From: JABICX01 sp964528765
GTDB taxonomy: Archaea > Nanobdellota > Nanobdellia > UBA10117 > JABICX01
Assembly (NCBI GenBank): GCA_964528765.1
Contig: CAZGVA010000004.1
Span: 1 to 34,137 of the forward strand
Length of the DNA stretch: 34,137 nt
Reading direction: 5' to 3'
Shown: piece by piece, positions 8,163-16,156 of the stretch
Position numbering within the stretch: position 1 is the first letter of the stretch
Layout of the letters: each line of letters starts with the position of its first letter
Program-made: the position numbers and the translations under genes
Notes under the pieces: generated by a model
Told to the model about the DNA's origin: nothing
The model's input: the letters and a program-made list of their open reading frames with translations, nothing else
Database searches by the model: none

Positions 8163-8215
8163 TTACGTATATGATAGCAAGGCTTAAAAGTCTTATCTTT
8201 ATGCGTGATACGTAA
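8163..8215. promoter_or_regulatory. Promoter of the NrdD-like operon flanked by paired TACGTA palindromes
   Basis: TTACGTAT (8163-8170) and its reverse complement ATACGTAA (8208-8215) flank a minus-strand TATA-like CTTTTAAG (8183-8190). One copy is next to the expected transcription start and one is upstream of the TATA box, an arrangement that fits autoregulation by the winged-helix product. Confidence 0.45.
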
Positions 8216-8280
8216 AATGAACTATATATTACATACTATAATAAAGAAAGTTTTATAACTTTTAATATTTACCTCGTCAT

Positions 8281-8823
8281 ATGAGATCAGGCATAAGAGC
8301 AATTGATATCGGTGATAAAAAACTTAAAACAGTTAAAGCTTCCGACAAATTAGTAACTGCTTGCAAACGCATGTCTAAGCATCGCATTGGTGGATTACCT
8401 GTAGTTTCCAAAGAACAATTGGTTGGTATAATCACGGAACGAGATATCATAAGTAAAGCATGTTCTAAGGGTAAAGATATTAGAAAACTAAAAGTCAAAG
8501 ATATTATGACGTCTCCAGTTAAAATACATGCAGATAAACACGAAGATCTAACCGATATTGCCAAAAAAATGGTAAAGCATGATGTTTCGAGAATACCTAT
8601 TTTAGATGATAAAAAATTAGTTGGATTTATTACAAATAAAGATTTAGCTAGAGAATCGCCTGCATTAATCAATGTTCTACTTGAACAAATAAAAATGAAT
8701 GATCCTGCGTTTAAATTTGACCCACGATCTTTTGGATCCTGTGAAACTTGTGGAGAACCTAGTGCATTAGATTTCAAGAGTGGAAAATTTCTTTGCGAAC
8801 TTTGTGTTACTTCTGAAAAATAA
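8281..8823 (+). CDS. Twin CBS-domain protein with C-terminal zinc ribbon
   Basis: This 180-residue protein has two CBS domains forming a Bateman module. The first (about 10-65) ends in GIITERDII; the second (about 73-128) ends in GFITNKDLA. Each has the hydrophobic-Pro pattern GGLPVV and SRIPIL. Bateman modules usually bind adenine nucleotides and act as energy sensors. A C-terminal zinc ribbon follows: CETC (about 152-155) and CELC (about 173-176). CBS plus zinc ribbon is a common archaeal combination with no settled target. It begins at an ATG at 8281, divergent from the NrdD-like operon, and converges on DUF63. A longer reading on the opposite strand is only its shadow. Confidence 0.88.
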   Translation: MRSGIRAIDIGDKKLKTVKASDKLVTACKRMSKHRIGGLPVVSKEQLVGIITERDIISKACSKGKDIRKLKVKDIMTSPVKIHADKHEDLTDIAKKMVKHDVSRIPILDDKKLVGFITNKDLARESPALINVLLEQIKMNDPAFKFDPRSFGSCETCGEPSALDFKSGKFLCELCVTSEK

Positions 8824-8863
8824 TAATTCGTTAAATTAATAAACTTGCGTACTATGTTACACA

Positions 8864-9667
8864 TTATTTTAAAATTAAAGCAATAAAATTACGTATTCCT
8901 TCAGCTAAACCAAGTACAGTAATGGCCATAAATAAAAAGTTACGAAATTCGATATCTTTAATTTCTTTTGAAATAATATATATCGAGGGAATTATAACCA
9001 GTAGCTTAAGTGGTATAAAACTAAACGGTCCAAACTTTTCAATAAAGAACCTAGGTAATGGGTGTTTTTCCCAACCACCCACAAAAAATAAAATTATTGC
9101 TGTAACAACTGAATCTAATAAGTGCGCAAAAAAAGCAGCAAACCCAAATCGACTACATATCCATTTCCAATTAAGTTTAGAAAATATTTTATAAAAAATT
9201 AAATTAAGTACGCTCAAAATAAATATTATCAAAAAAGCTAAATCCATATTCTCAAAATTTAAATTTGATGAGAAAAAATAAATTTCAATTAAAATCAAAA
9301 ATATTCCTGATGAAATAGTAAAGCTTTGCCAATGTGTAATAAGTTTTTGTCTTTCAAGTAATACTCCGACAAACATACAAAACAAAAAAGTGCTAGTCAA
9401 AAGTAAATAAATTCCAGGAGATACTGTCCAAAAATTTCGAAAGATGGCTTGCATATCAACGAAAACTCGTAAACTGGATCCAATAAGAATAAATGGGAAC
9501 ATTGCAAGCAAAAATTCAAAGTTCAACTTAATATTAAATCGCTTAAACACGTTAAATATAATATAAATTAAAACCAATGCAATAATTGCGTAAGTTACGG
9601 TATTTACAAAATTATATCCTTGCTCAACCCGAATTGGTGACAAAAAATATTCATCGATAAATCCCAT
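8864..9667 (-). CDS. DUF63-family multi-pass membrane protein
   Basis: This 267-residue integral membrane protein of the archaeal DUF63 family has about eight hydrophobic segments. The N-terminal FIDEYFLSPIRVEQGYNFVNTVTYA (split here) and GSSLRVFVDMQ (about 63-73) segments and the later FFAHLLDSVVTA helix (about 179-190) are the conserved family landmarks. The conserved Arg, Asp and His residues sit near membrane boundaries. Function is unknown, though the His/Asp helix recalls membrane enzymes or transporters. The stop is 41 bases beyond the end of the convergent CBS gene. The start ATG at 9667 is 37 bases downstream of the next minus-strand gene's stop, so it could share that transcript. 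Confidence 0.88.
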   Translation of the reverse strand: MGFIDEYFLSPIRVEQGYNFVNTVTYAIIALVLIYIIFNVFKRFNIKLNFEFLLAMFPFILIGSSLRVFVDMQAIFRNFWTVSPGIYLLLTSTFLFCMFVGVLLERQKLITHWQSFTISSGIFLILIEIYFFSSNLNFENMDLAFLIIFILSVLNLIFYKIFSKLNWKWICSRFGFAAFFAHLLDSVVTAIILFFVGGWEKHPLPRFFIEKFGPFSFIPLKLLVIIPSIYIISKEIKDIEFRNFLFMAITVLGLAEGIRNFIALILK

Positions 9668-9703
9668 TAGGTTAATTTAATTAAATGTATAAAATCATTT
9701 CTC

Positions 9704-10114
9704 TTATTCATATACAAACTTACTTTTTGTTCGCCGAAGATATGAAAAAATTGCTATTTGTGCAATAATTGTTAAGACGAGCAAACCTACCAAATAATTC
9801 TTAGCCGGTACTTTTGAAACTGAAAAACTAGTAATTTGATTACCCGGGTTGCTTTCTTTATCCAATGGATTGCTCTCAAGATCAACTTCAACACCATCCG
9901 AATAACCATCTTTGTCAGTATCCATATCTTTTGGATCTGTACCAAGTTTATTTTCTATAAAATCTTTAATCCCATCATCATCTGTATCCAAATTATCTAA
10001 TGGTTCTTCAAGATTATTTTCGATTAAACTATTAATATTTGCATTAGGTGTTTCAGCATAAGCTAAATTAATGATTAAACATGCTATAAATACAATCAAT
10101 AATTTCTTTAACAT
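9704..10114 (-). CDS. Secreted/membrane-anchored protein with thrombospondin type 3-like calcium repeats
   Basis: This protein of 136 residues starts MLKKLLIVFIACLIINLAYA, a clear signal peptide (1-20). A short linker leads to Asp-rich calcium-binding repeats at about 42-90: DTDDDGIKDFIENKLGTDP and DTDKDGYSDGVEVDLESNP, the thrombospondin type 3 pattern. A single transmembrane helix (about 106-125) and a basic tail RRTKSKFVYE end the protein, so it is anchored with its repeats outside. The ATG at 10114 is chosen over an upstream in-frame ATG at 10222 because the signal peptide begins there and it follows the upstream stop by one base (TAAAATG). It is probably an envelope or adhesion component. 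Confidence 0.8.
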   Translation of the reverse strand: MLKKLLIVFIACLIINLAYAETPNANINSLIENNLEEPLDNLDTDDDGIKDFIENKLGTDPKDMDTDKDGYSDGVEVDLESNPLDKESNPGNQITSFSVSKVPAKNYLVGLLVLTIIAQIAIFSYLRRTKSKFVYE

Positions 10115-10115
10115 T

Positions 10116-10628
10116 TTACCACGGAGATTGCCAATTCTGTTCAGGTTGTTGTGCCGGTTGTTGTGCGGGTTGCGTTTGAAAACCACCATATGATGAAGTT
10201 GTATCTTGCTGGGCAGAACCATATGTTTGTTGTTGAGGTTGAGGTTGAGGTTGTTGTTGTGTATGTGAATTCTGATTAAGTTTATTTTCCATATTTGTCA
10301 ACTTTTGTTTTAGTACACTAATTTCTGAAAGTAAAGTTTCAACTTTGGTAGTAAGCAAATCAATTTTGTTTGCTAATTGCATTTGTGAAGACATTGAAGT
10401 TCCACTTGAACTGGGTAATGCATTTGAACTAGATAACATACTTGAACTGGATAATGCATTTGCACTTGGTAACGCACCTGGACTAGGTAATTCAGGCATT
10501 CCACCACCAACTTGTTCTGTAGCGTTTCCTGCTGGACCAAATGCACCAGAAGCGCCACCAATACCTGAAGGCATAGTCATAAAATCATCTTCACTGGGCT
10601 TCTGTTTGAACTTATCAAAGATTGCCAT
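10116..10628 (-). CDS. Low-complexity protein with central coiled coil
   Basis: This 170-residue protein begins MAIFDKFKQKPSEDDF. It then has a Gly/Pro/Ser-rich region with six-residue repeats of the LPSSNA type (about 45-74), a heptad-type coiled coil (about 80-115, KIDLLTTKVETLLSEISVLK), and a Gln/Pro-rich tail. No catalytic family is seen; the coiled coil implies oligomerisation. A minus-strand TATA box (10649-10660, reading AAATATATAAGT) lies about 27 bases before the ATG, giving a leaderless start. The surface-protein gene follows directly, so the pair is likely co-transcribed. The region is divergent from the 498-residue unknown gene at 10712. Confidence 0.7.
   Translation of the reverse strand: MAIFDKFKQKPSEDDFMTMPSGIGGASGAFGPAGNATEQVGGGMPELPSPGALPSANALSSSSMLSSSNALPSSSGTSMSSQMQLANKIDLLTTKVETLLSEISVLKQKLTNMENKLNQNSHTQQQPQPQPQQQTYGSAQQDTTSSYGGFQTQPAQQPAQQPEQNWQSPW
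10405..10494. repeat. Five 18-base tandem repeats within the coiled-coil protein gene
   Basis: Five imperfect 18-base units start at 10405, 10423, 10441, 10459 and 10477, each of the form yTTGaACTrGrTAAygCA. They encode consecutive six-residue repeats (LPSANA, LSSSSM, LSSSNA) on the minus strand. Copy number could vary by slippage. Confidence 0.75.
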
Positions 10629-10681
10629 AATATTTGAGGAATTTATTACTTATATATTTTTGTACTAATTGAAAGCCAAAA

Positions 10682-10689
10682 TTTATTAA
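10682..10689 (+). promoter_or_regulatory. TATA box for the 498-residue unknown gene
   Basis: TTTATTAA is centred about 26 bases before the ATG at 10712, with no Shine-Dalgarno sequence. It probably drives a transcript that runs through the genes at 12234 and 12718. Confidence 0.45.
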
Positions 10690-10711
10690 CAACTTATGCC
10701 CTAGATTATAT

Positions 10712-12208
10712 ATGTCTAAATATGAGATTATATTGGAAAATTACCAAGGAAGTGTTGAAAAACATTATTTTGCAATATTAGAACTTATGCGTGATTTTGG
10801 ATTTAAAACAATTAAAACTAAAGATAATTTTAATTCGAGTATAACTTCTTCATTTTGGGGTAATATTGAACAAAGAAGAACAATGCAACAAGAAAAAGCA
10901 TCACAGTTCATGGGTTTAATTGCAAATATGGTTAAAACCATGTTTCAAATTATTCGTACAATTCGTATTTCAGAAATGCGTCTTGATTTATATACTCAAT
11001 CGGAAAAAGGTCCAGATAACAAATCTGCAGAAATTGCATTAAAAGGAATTTGGGTTGATATTGTAGAAGGTGCAGGTAAAAATCCAAGTTCAGTTTATGG
11101 TTTAGCTGCACAAGTGGGTTTTACAACTCTTCCAGATTTATTTTTCGATGTTACGGTACGTAATGCAAAAGAGATTGAAAAAGCTGCAAAAACATTAGAA
11201 GAAAATGGACTAAATCGTAAGGTTATTGAAGTTTTGCGCAGAAAATTAACTCAATATATTAAATGGCGCAATAGGACTGAAATTGAGTTAAAAACAAGTA
11301 AAGTTTTCAATTTAGCATATTTACGACAGCACTTTAACACAATCAGAATTTATCTAAATTGGGTTAAACCTTATTTGGAGAATGTAAAACGTCTTAATCA
11401 AAATCCGTCTCGTGGCGAAGATATGCTGGAAATGGCAGATACTGCAATAGCCGATATTGAATTATTTGGATTTCAGGATAACCAAGATAACCCAGATAAC
11501 TTTAAAAAATGGATTCCAACAGTAACTGCCACTTTTGAATATAGAACCGTACCAGATATGGTATTTCATCAAGAATATCAAAAAGGTCCAATACATGTTG
11601 GAAATACTAAGATTATTTTAGAAGGTAAGCCAATGTTAATTGATGAGATTCGTGAAAAATTCAGAGATGATATCTTAGAAGATATTAATATTATTAAAGA
11701 TATTAATGCTTCAATATCTGCATTTGATACAGAATTAATTAAATATCTTAAAGAAGCTGAAGAAGTGGATCCTGAAGGTAAACTTGGACTTAAACTTAAA
11801 AAAGGTAAAGTTCAACCACCAAATAGCTTAATTAAATTATTCGGACCATTTACTGATATTGGGAAAGGTTTCAAAAAAATCTTTGGCTCATTTAAATCAA
11901 AAGAAACTAAATCTGAACAACTAGCAATGATTACATATGATTTACCTGCAGATATTAAAAAAATGTGGGATACTTATCAAAAAAATCTATCAATGATTCG
12001 CGGAAAGAGAAAAAGAATATTTAAATTACGTGAAAACTTTGCAACAGATAAAGAATTTAAAAATTATATTTCTATGATTAAAAAAACCAATACAAATGAT
12101 GAAGAAAATGAACTTGCAAAAGTTAAAGGTCTGGTTAATAAAACAGATGATTTAGTTTGGAAAATATATGATACTTTCAAAAAACCAATTGGAGCAATTC
12201 GTTGGTGA
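10712..12208 (+). CDS. Unknown 498-residue, mainly helical protein
   Basis: The family was not recognised. It is soluble, with no signal peptide and no convincing membrane helix. The N-terminal half mixes strands and helices (WVDIVEGAG, LPDLFFDVTV), followed by an amphipathic helical region (about 155-245, rich in Lys, Arg and Glu). A Pro/Val-rich segment WIPTVTATFEYRTVPDMVFH (about 269-288) precedes a second helical region with many Lys/Glu residues to the end (GAIRW). It starts a plus-strand series of long unknown genes (12234, 12718, 14684) with short gaps, suggesting an operon. The pattern resembles large lineage-restricted proteins of DPANN archaea, but no function can be assigned. Confidence 0.75.
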   Translation: MSKYEIILENYQGSVEKHYFAILELMRDFGFKTIKTKDNFNSSITSSFWGNIEQRRTMQQEKASQFMGLIANMVKTMFQIIRTIRISEMRLDLYTQSEKGPDNKSAEIALKGIWVDIVEGAGKNPSSVYGLAAQVGFTTLPDLFFDVTVRNAKEIEKAAKTLEENGLNRKVIEVLRRKLTQYIKWRNRTEIELKTSKVFNLAYLRQHFNTIRIYLNWVKPYLENVKRLNQNPSRGEDMLEMADTAIADIELFGFQDNQDNPDNFKKWIPTVTATFEYRTVPDMVFHQEYQKGPIHVGNTKIILEGKPMLIDEIREKFRDDILEDINIIKDINASISAFDTELIKYLKEAEEVDPEGKLGLKLKKGKVQPPNSLIKLFGPFTDIGKGFKKIFGSFKSKETKSEQLAMITYDLPADIKKMWDTYQKNLSMIRGKRKRIFKLRENFATDKEFKNYISMIKKTNTNDEENELAKVKGLVNKTDDLVWKIYDTFKKPIGAIRW

Positions 12209-12233
12209 TTGGAAGTTAGTTTAACATCATAGT

Positions 12234-12698
12234 ATGCCAAAACAGAGCAGAAAATTTGCTAAAAAAATTAAGAAGAAATTAAAAGAAAACAAAAATATTG
12301 TTGTTGAAAAGAAACCTGAAAAATTAAAACCACAAATACAAACAACTAAACAAGAATTTTTAGATATATATAGCCAGTTTGAACATCATAATATAGAACA
12401 ATTAATGCAAACAAAAGCCAAACTAAAAGAAAAACCGCTTGAAGAAATTGCAACTCAATTTACGATTAAAGAGGAAAACGCTGAAATAAGTAATTCATAT
12501 ACACAATCGAATGTATATAAACAAAACAAATATGAAAAAATGAAAATTTTAGGTGACCCATCTAAATATAGTGAAACAGGTGAAGAATTGTCACAATATT
12601 CTACAAAACAACCAATATTTAACCCTGCAAGTTCTGAAGATGGAACGGATATTGAAGATAAATACAATACATCAAAAAAGAAAGATATATATTATTGA
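12234..12698 (+). CDS. Unknown lysine-rich 154-residue protein
   Basis: This short protein of unknown family has an extremely basic N-terminus (KFAKKIKKKLKENK, about 7-20), a helical Gln/Lys-rich middle, and a polar, probably disordered Ser/Thr/Asn-rich end. There is no domain signature. It lies 25 bases after the 498-residue gene and 19 bases before the TIM-barrel gene on the same strand, so it is likely the middle gene of that transcript. The basic start could contact nucleic acid or acidic partners; this is speculation. The opposite-strand reading at the same place has no support. Confidence 0.6.
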   Translation: MPKQSRKFAKKIKKKLKENKNIVVEKKPEKLKPQIQTTKQEFLDIYSQFEHHNIEQLMQTKAKLKEKPLEEIATQFTIKEENAEISNSYTQSNVYKQNKYEKMKILGDPSKYSETGEELSQYSTKQPIFNPASSEDGTDIEDKYNTSKKKDIYY

Positions 12699-12717
12699 AT
12701 GTATATATTAGATTATA

Positions 12718-14649
12718 ATGAAATTAGCTCCAGACTATTGGAAAAGTGTAAATTATTTTAAACATGATTTAGATAGTCCGGGAAATATTGGAATTGGTAC
12801 ACATATCGCTAAAGACCAAGTGCAGGAACTAAAAGCTAAAATTTTCAAGGGTGCCGGTTCAATAGAATTAGGTTTTGCAGGCAGATCAAAAGGTAATATG
12901 GGCCAAGGAAATACTACTCCTGGAATGTATGGTAAAGATGAAAGAGAAGCTATGCGTGACCTAGCTAAAGTGAATAAAGTTCGATTATCAACCCACGCTT
13001 CAGCAGGTGTAGGTTCTTGGTCAGGAATAAATGAAAATCGTTTTGATGAAAATGCAAGAGGTCAAAATATTATTGAGGGGAAACGTGCATTAGAATTTGC
13101 TGCAGAAGTTGCAGGCGGTGGCCCTGTTGTCATTCATACTGGTGAATTTCCTCGAGCAATTTCGCGTTCAGGCGAAGAAACAAAAAAAGATGAGTTATTC
13201 ACAACTCTTGCTGAAGATCACAGTCATCTTGATGAAGATCAAAGTCAAAGAATCCATTATTTAATGGATAAAAAAACTGGTCAATTAATCACCGGTGTGC
13301 GTGAAGATATGAAAAATTTCATGCCAGTTGAAGTTGACACAAAAGAGAAAGATGCGTGGGGTAGACCAATTAAACATCTTGAGTGGCGAGAAGATATGCC
13401 TGAAGGTGGTGAATTTAAAATTAAACCTCGCGATTGGACATATTATGTTAAAAAATCTAAAGATAATCAAAAATCTTTTCCAAACGTTGATGCAGAAGCA
13501 GAGAATTATCGTGCAAATCATTCACATGATCCGGCAGTTTTATTTTGGTTTGATAATATGGAAGCGAAAAGACTACAAACACAAGGTCAAGCTGATGAAT
13601 ATGAAGAAAGTTACCGTGCTGCTAAAGAAAACCGAGAAAATATTCTTGAAAGTTTAAATTATTGGAAAAAAGAATGGAAAAACATACCTAAAAAAGATCA
13701 ATGGAAACACTATGAAGCAGTACCTATAGATCGATTACAAAAAACACACCATATTCGAAATAAAGTAGAGTATTTTCAAAGAGAATTAGAAGATACTGAA
13801 AAAAGACTGAGCTATACTAAAGAAACTGCTGCAAGTGCACGTTCTCAAGAAGCGCAAATTATTGATGAACAAAAAAGACTTACTTCTCTTTCGAATTATG
13901 GTCTCCATAAAACCGCCGATTCAATTGCGCAAATGGCAATTTATGCTGCGGAACAAGAAAAGAAAAATAATTTAAAACGAGATTTATTTATTGCAGCTGA
14001 AAATATATTTCCTGAAATGGGATATGGTTCTCATCCAGAAGAATTAAAAAGAATAATTACTGACTCGCGTGAGCAAATGGTTAATTTGCTAACTAATCCC
14101 AAAAGTGGGAATTTTTATCAACCTGGATTAAGCACAGCTAAAGCAGAAGAAATGGCTGAAAAACATATTAAAGCGACTTTTGATATTGGACATGCACATA
14201 CTTGGAAAAAATATTTTAAGAAAACAGACGGTGAAAGCCAAGAATCTGCAGATAAACGTTTTGATAAATGGATGATGGACCAAGTAGAAGAATTAAATAA
14301 AGCTAAAGCACTAGGTCATGTACATATAACGGATAATTTTGGATATTATGATGAACATTTATCGCCCGGTCAAGGTAATGCTCCAATTAAAGATTTTATG
14401 GGTAAATTACGTAAAATTGGTTATAAGGGACAGATAACTGTTGAAACTGCGCAACAAGATTTCAAAGCAATGACTGAAATGTGGCGTATGGCAAATAGTC
14501 CAATATATAAAATAGATAGTACTTCAAGAGGTTGGACAGATGTTGAAAGCAATCATTTTGGATATACACACAGCCCTGAATTTATTTTTGGAGAATACGC
14601 ACCAGATCCAAAAATGTGGTCTCCTTGGAATGACATGCCAATGGAATAA
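12718..14649 (+). CDS. Large xylose isomerase/endonuclease IV-type TIM-barrel protein with helical insertion
   Basis: This 643-residue protein has the AP-endonuclease 2/xylose-isomerase-like TIM barrel split by a long insertion. N-terminal strands: GIGTHI (25-30), SIELGF (48-53), RLSTHASAG (about 93-101), GPVVIHTGEFPR (about 134-145). The C-terminal half carries TFDIGHAHTWKK (about 489-500), GHVHITDNFGYYDEH (about 533-547), a PGQGNAPI loop and ITVETAQ (about 575-581). These are the positions of the Glu, His and Asp metal ligands in this superfamily. The middle (about 285-390) is a charged, coiled-coil-like stretch. Family members act on sugars or abasic DNA using two or three metal ions; the substrate here is unknown. 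It is far longer than the usual 270-300 residues. Confidence 0.8.
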   Translation: MKLAPDYWKSVNYFKHDLDSPGNIGIGTHIAKDQVQELKAKIFKGAGSIELGFAGRSKGNMGQGNTTPGMYGKDEREAMRDLAKVNKVRLSTHASAGVGSWSGINENRFDENARGQNIIEGKRALEFAAEVAGGGPVVIHTGEFPRAISRSGEETKKDELFTTLAEDHSHLDEDQSQRIHYLMDKKTGQLITGVREDMKNFMPVEVDTKEKDAWGRPIKHLEWREDMPEGGEFKIKPRDWTYYVKKSKDNQKSFPNVDAEAENYRANHSHDPAVLFWFDNMEAKRLQTQGQADEYEESYRAAKENRENILESLNYWKKEWKNIPKKDQWKHYEAVPIDRLQKTHHIRNKVEYFQRELEDTEKRLSYTKETAASARSQEAQIIDEQKRLTSLSNYGLHKTADSIAQMAIYAAEQEKKNNLKRDLFIAAENIFPEMGYGSHPEELKRIITDSREQMVNLLTNPKSGNFYQPGLSTAKAEEMAEKHIKATFDIGHAHTWKKYFKKTDGESQESADKRFDKWMMDQVEELNKAKALGHVHITDNFGYYDEHLSPGQGNAPIKDFMGKLRKIGYKGQITVETAQQDFKAMTEMWRMANSPIYKIDSTSRGWTDVESNHFGYTHSPEFIFGEYAPDPKMWSPWNDMPME

Positions 14650-14683
14650 ATAAATTTTTAAATATACGTTTATTAAGTAGTAA

Positions 14684-15904
14684 ATGATGATAGTTACTGC
14701 AATCGATGGTCATAAAATTAAAATTCATTTAGATGATTTACTAAAACAAGTAATACCTGCTGGAACTGAATTAAAAAATATTAACTCTTCAACACTTGAA
14801 AAAATTCCCGGTGCAGTGGAGTTAGCTAAACAATCTTCCCAAAAAGGTAAACTAATGCTTATTGGCGAAGATCTAATTTCAAATGGTTCTAACGGTTCCC
14901 GTAATTATTTATTAAATACACAATATTTGTTTTACTTAGGTTCAAAAGGTCTTTTTATTAGTTATGTGCCAAGTACGTTTAGTCAAACGCTAAAAAAGAA
15001 ATTATACGCAGATATTCAATCCACGATTAATCCGATAACTAAAGAATCTGAAACACTTGTTGTTAAAATAAACCCTCATAAATCAAATTTGCAATGCGAA
15101 ATTCAAAATATGAATAGTTTGGAAATAAAACCATTTAACTTAAAAAAAACTTCAAAGCCGCAAAAATATGTATCGCCTTGCATAGGTAACAAACACGCCA
15201 CAGCTCCGCGTACAGAGATTACGTTACCACACATAAATTTGTGTGATCGGCAGCTATTTGAAAAATATTTTCAACAAATTAGTGCATTAAATTTTAGAAC
15301 AGATGCACTAAAAATCACAATACCACGTGAATATTTACCTAGACCTGATTTAACCAATTTGAACACAGAAGTTCAATTTCATAACCCTGATTACATTGGT
15401 GTCACGGGAAAACCCAAATTAATTGGAAAACTTACTCGTACAAGTAAGCAAGAAATTGTAGACAAATTTTGTGAACAATATGTCCTTGATCAAACCAAAA
15501 AAATAGTTGAAAGAACAATACGTCAACTACCTAAAGAAACATTTGCAGGATCTCTTTGGAAACCCGAAAAACGCAATATAGAATTAAATTTAACGCAATT
15601 AAAACAAGAATCTTTTGAAATAGGGGGCTATCCTGAACTTAAAGACACAAATGAAGCATTTCGAGCAAGAATATATCATAATAATATGGGATTAACACCC
15701 ACACCGTTTCGATTTTATTTTTTAAGAGCGCTGGTTGGTTCAAATGCAGGTGAAATCTGGATTCAACCAAGATTGGACCAGGATCAGACTGGAGATTTAT
15801 TGCTACAACATGAAGCTCTTCGAGGTGTCACCAAAACTTTAGAAGAAATATTTCCAATTGCTAAACAAGCAGCTAAAACCAAATTAATATACGATAATTA
15901 TTAA
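14684..15904 (+). CDS. Unknown 406-residue protein
   Basis: The family was not recognised. It is a soluble, Lys/Thr/Asn-rich alpha/beta protein without signal peptide or membrane segments. Recognisable stretches are LMLIGEDLISNGSNGSRNYL (about 65-84), a Thr/Lys region, KITIPREYLPRPDL (about 207-220) and a C-terminal segment GEIWIQPRLDQDQTGDLLLQ (about 358-377). A TATA-like TTTTTAAATA lies about 25 bases before the ATG, so it may be transcribed separately from the TIM-barrel gene. It ends nine bases before the run of N, so its 3' surroundings are unknown. Confidence 0.65.
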   Translation: MMIVTAIDGHKIKIHLDDLLKQVIPAGTELKNINSSTLEKIPGAVELAKQSSQKGKLMLIGEDLISNGSNGSRNYLLNTQYLFYLGSKGLFISYVPSTFSQTLKKKLYADIQSTINPITKESETLVVKINPHKSNLQCEIQNMNSLEIKPFNLKKTSKPQKYVSPCIGNKHATAPRTEITLPHINLCDRQLFEKYFQQISALNFRTDALKITIPREYLPRPDLTNLNTEVQFHNPDYIGVTGKPKLIGKLTRTSKQEIVDKFCEQYVLDQTKKIVERTIRQLPKETFAGSLWKPEKRNIELNLTQLKQESFEIGGYPELKDTNEAFRARIYHNNMGLTPTPFRFYFLRALVGSNAGEIWIQPRLDQDQTGDLLLQHEALRGVTKTLEEIFPIAKQAAKTKLIYDNY

Positions 15905-15912
15905 AACAACTT

Positions 15913-16012
15913 NNNNNNNNNNNNNNNNNNNNNNNNNNNNNNNNNNNNNNNNNNNNNNNNNNNNNNNNNNNNNNNNNNNNNNNNNNNNNNNNNNNNNNNN
16001 NNNNNNNNNNNN
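15913..16012. other. Assembly gap (100 N)
   Basis: Exactly 100 undetermined bases, the usual placeholder for a gap of unknown size. The left edge ends ACTT and the right edge begins with a repeat copy. ACTT also immediately precedes the second repeat copy, so the gap probably falls at a unit boundary inside a tandem repeat. Confidence 0.97.
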
Positions 16013-16132
16013 TCATTTTGTCAATAGAATATTTTAATCGTAAAGTGGTTACTAAAATATTATATAAGCCAAAACTTTCATTTTGTCAATAGAATATTTT
16101 AATCGTAAAGTGGTTACTAAAATATTATATAA
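16013..16132. repeat. Tandem repeat: two identical 55-base copies with 10-base spacer, each with hairpin and TATA box
   Basis: Copies at 16013-16067 and 16078-16132 are identical, separated by GCCAAAACTT (period 65). Each contains a hairpin. In copy 2, AATATTTTA (16093-16101) pairs with TAAAATATT (16118-16126), and GTAA (16105-16108) pairs with TTAC (16114-16117), with a three-base bulge and a five-base loop. Each copy ends in TATATAA. More copies may be hidden in the adjoining gap. Repeat and spacer lengths do not fit CRISPR. Confidence 0.9.
16126..16132 (+). promoter_or_regulatory. TATA box of the nucleotidyltransferase-HEPN gene, inside the repeat
   Basis: TATATAA at the end of the second repeat copy is centred 28 bases before the ATG at 16157, so the repeat itself supplies the promoter. 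The hairpin's right arm touches the TATA box, so a protein bound there would block TBP. Confidence 0.55.
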
Positions 16133-16156
16133 TCCAACCTATATATTAAACCAAAT

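Noticed and set aside
8277..8864. 195-residue minus-strand frame over the CBS gene
   Set aside because: It is complementary to a strongly supported CBS/zinc-ribbon gene; its Ser/Leu-rich content is typical of an antisense shadow.
10230..10262. GGTTGA microsatellite as a regulatory repeat
   Set aside because: It simply encodes the Gln/Pro-rich tail of the coiled-coil protein in frame; no sign of a separate role.
16013..16132. CRISPR array
   Set aside because: Repeat is 55 bases with a 10-base spacer and an identical TATA box; CRISPR repeats are about 24-40 with spacers of similar length. No cas genes are visible.
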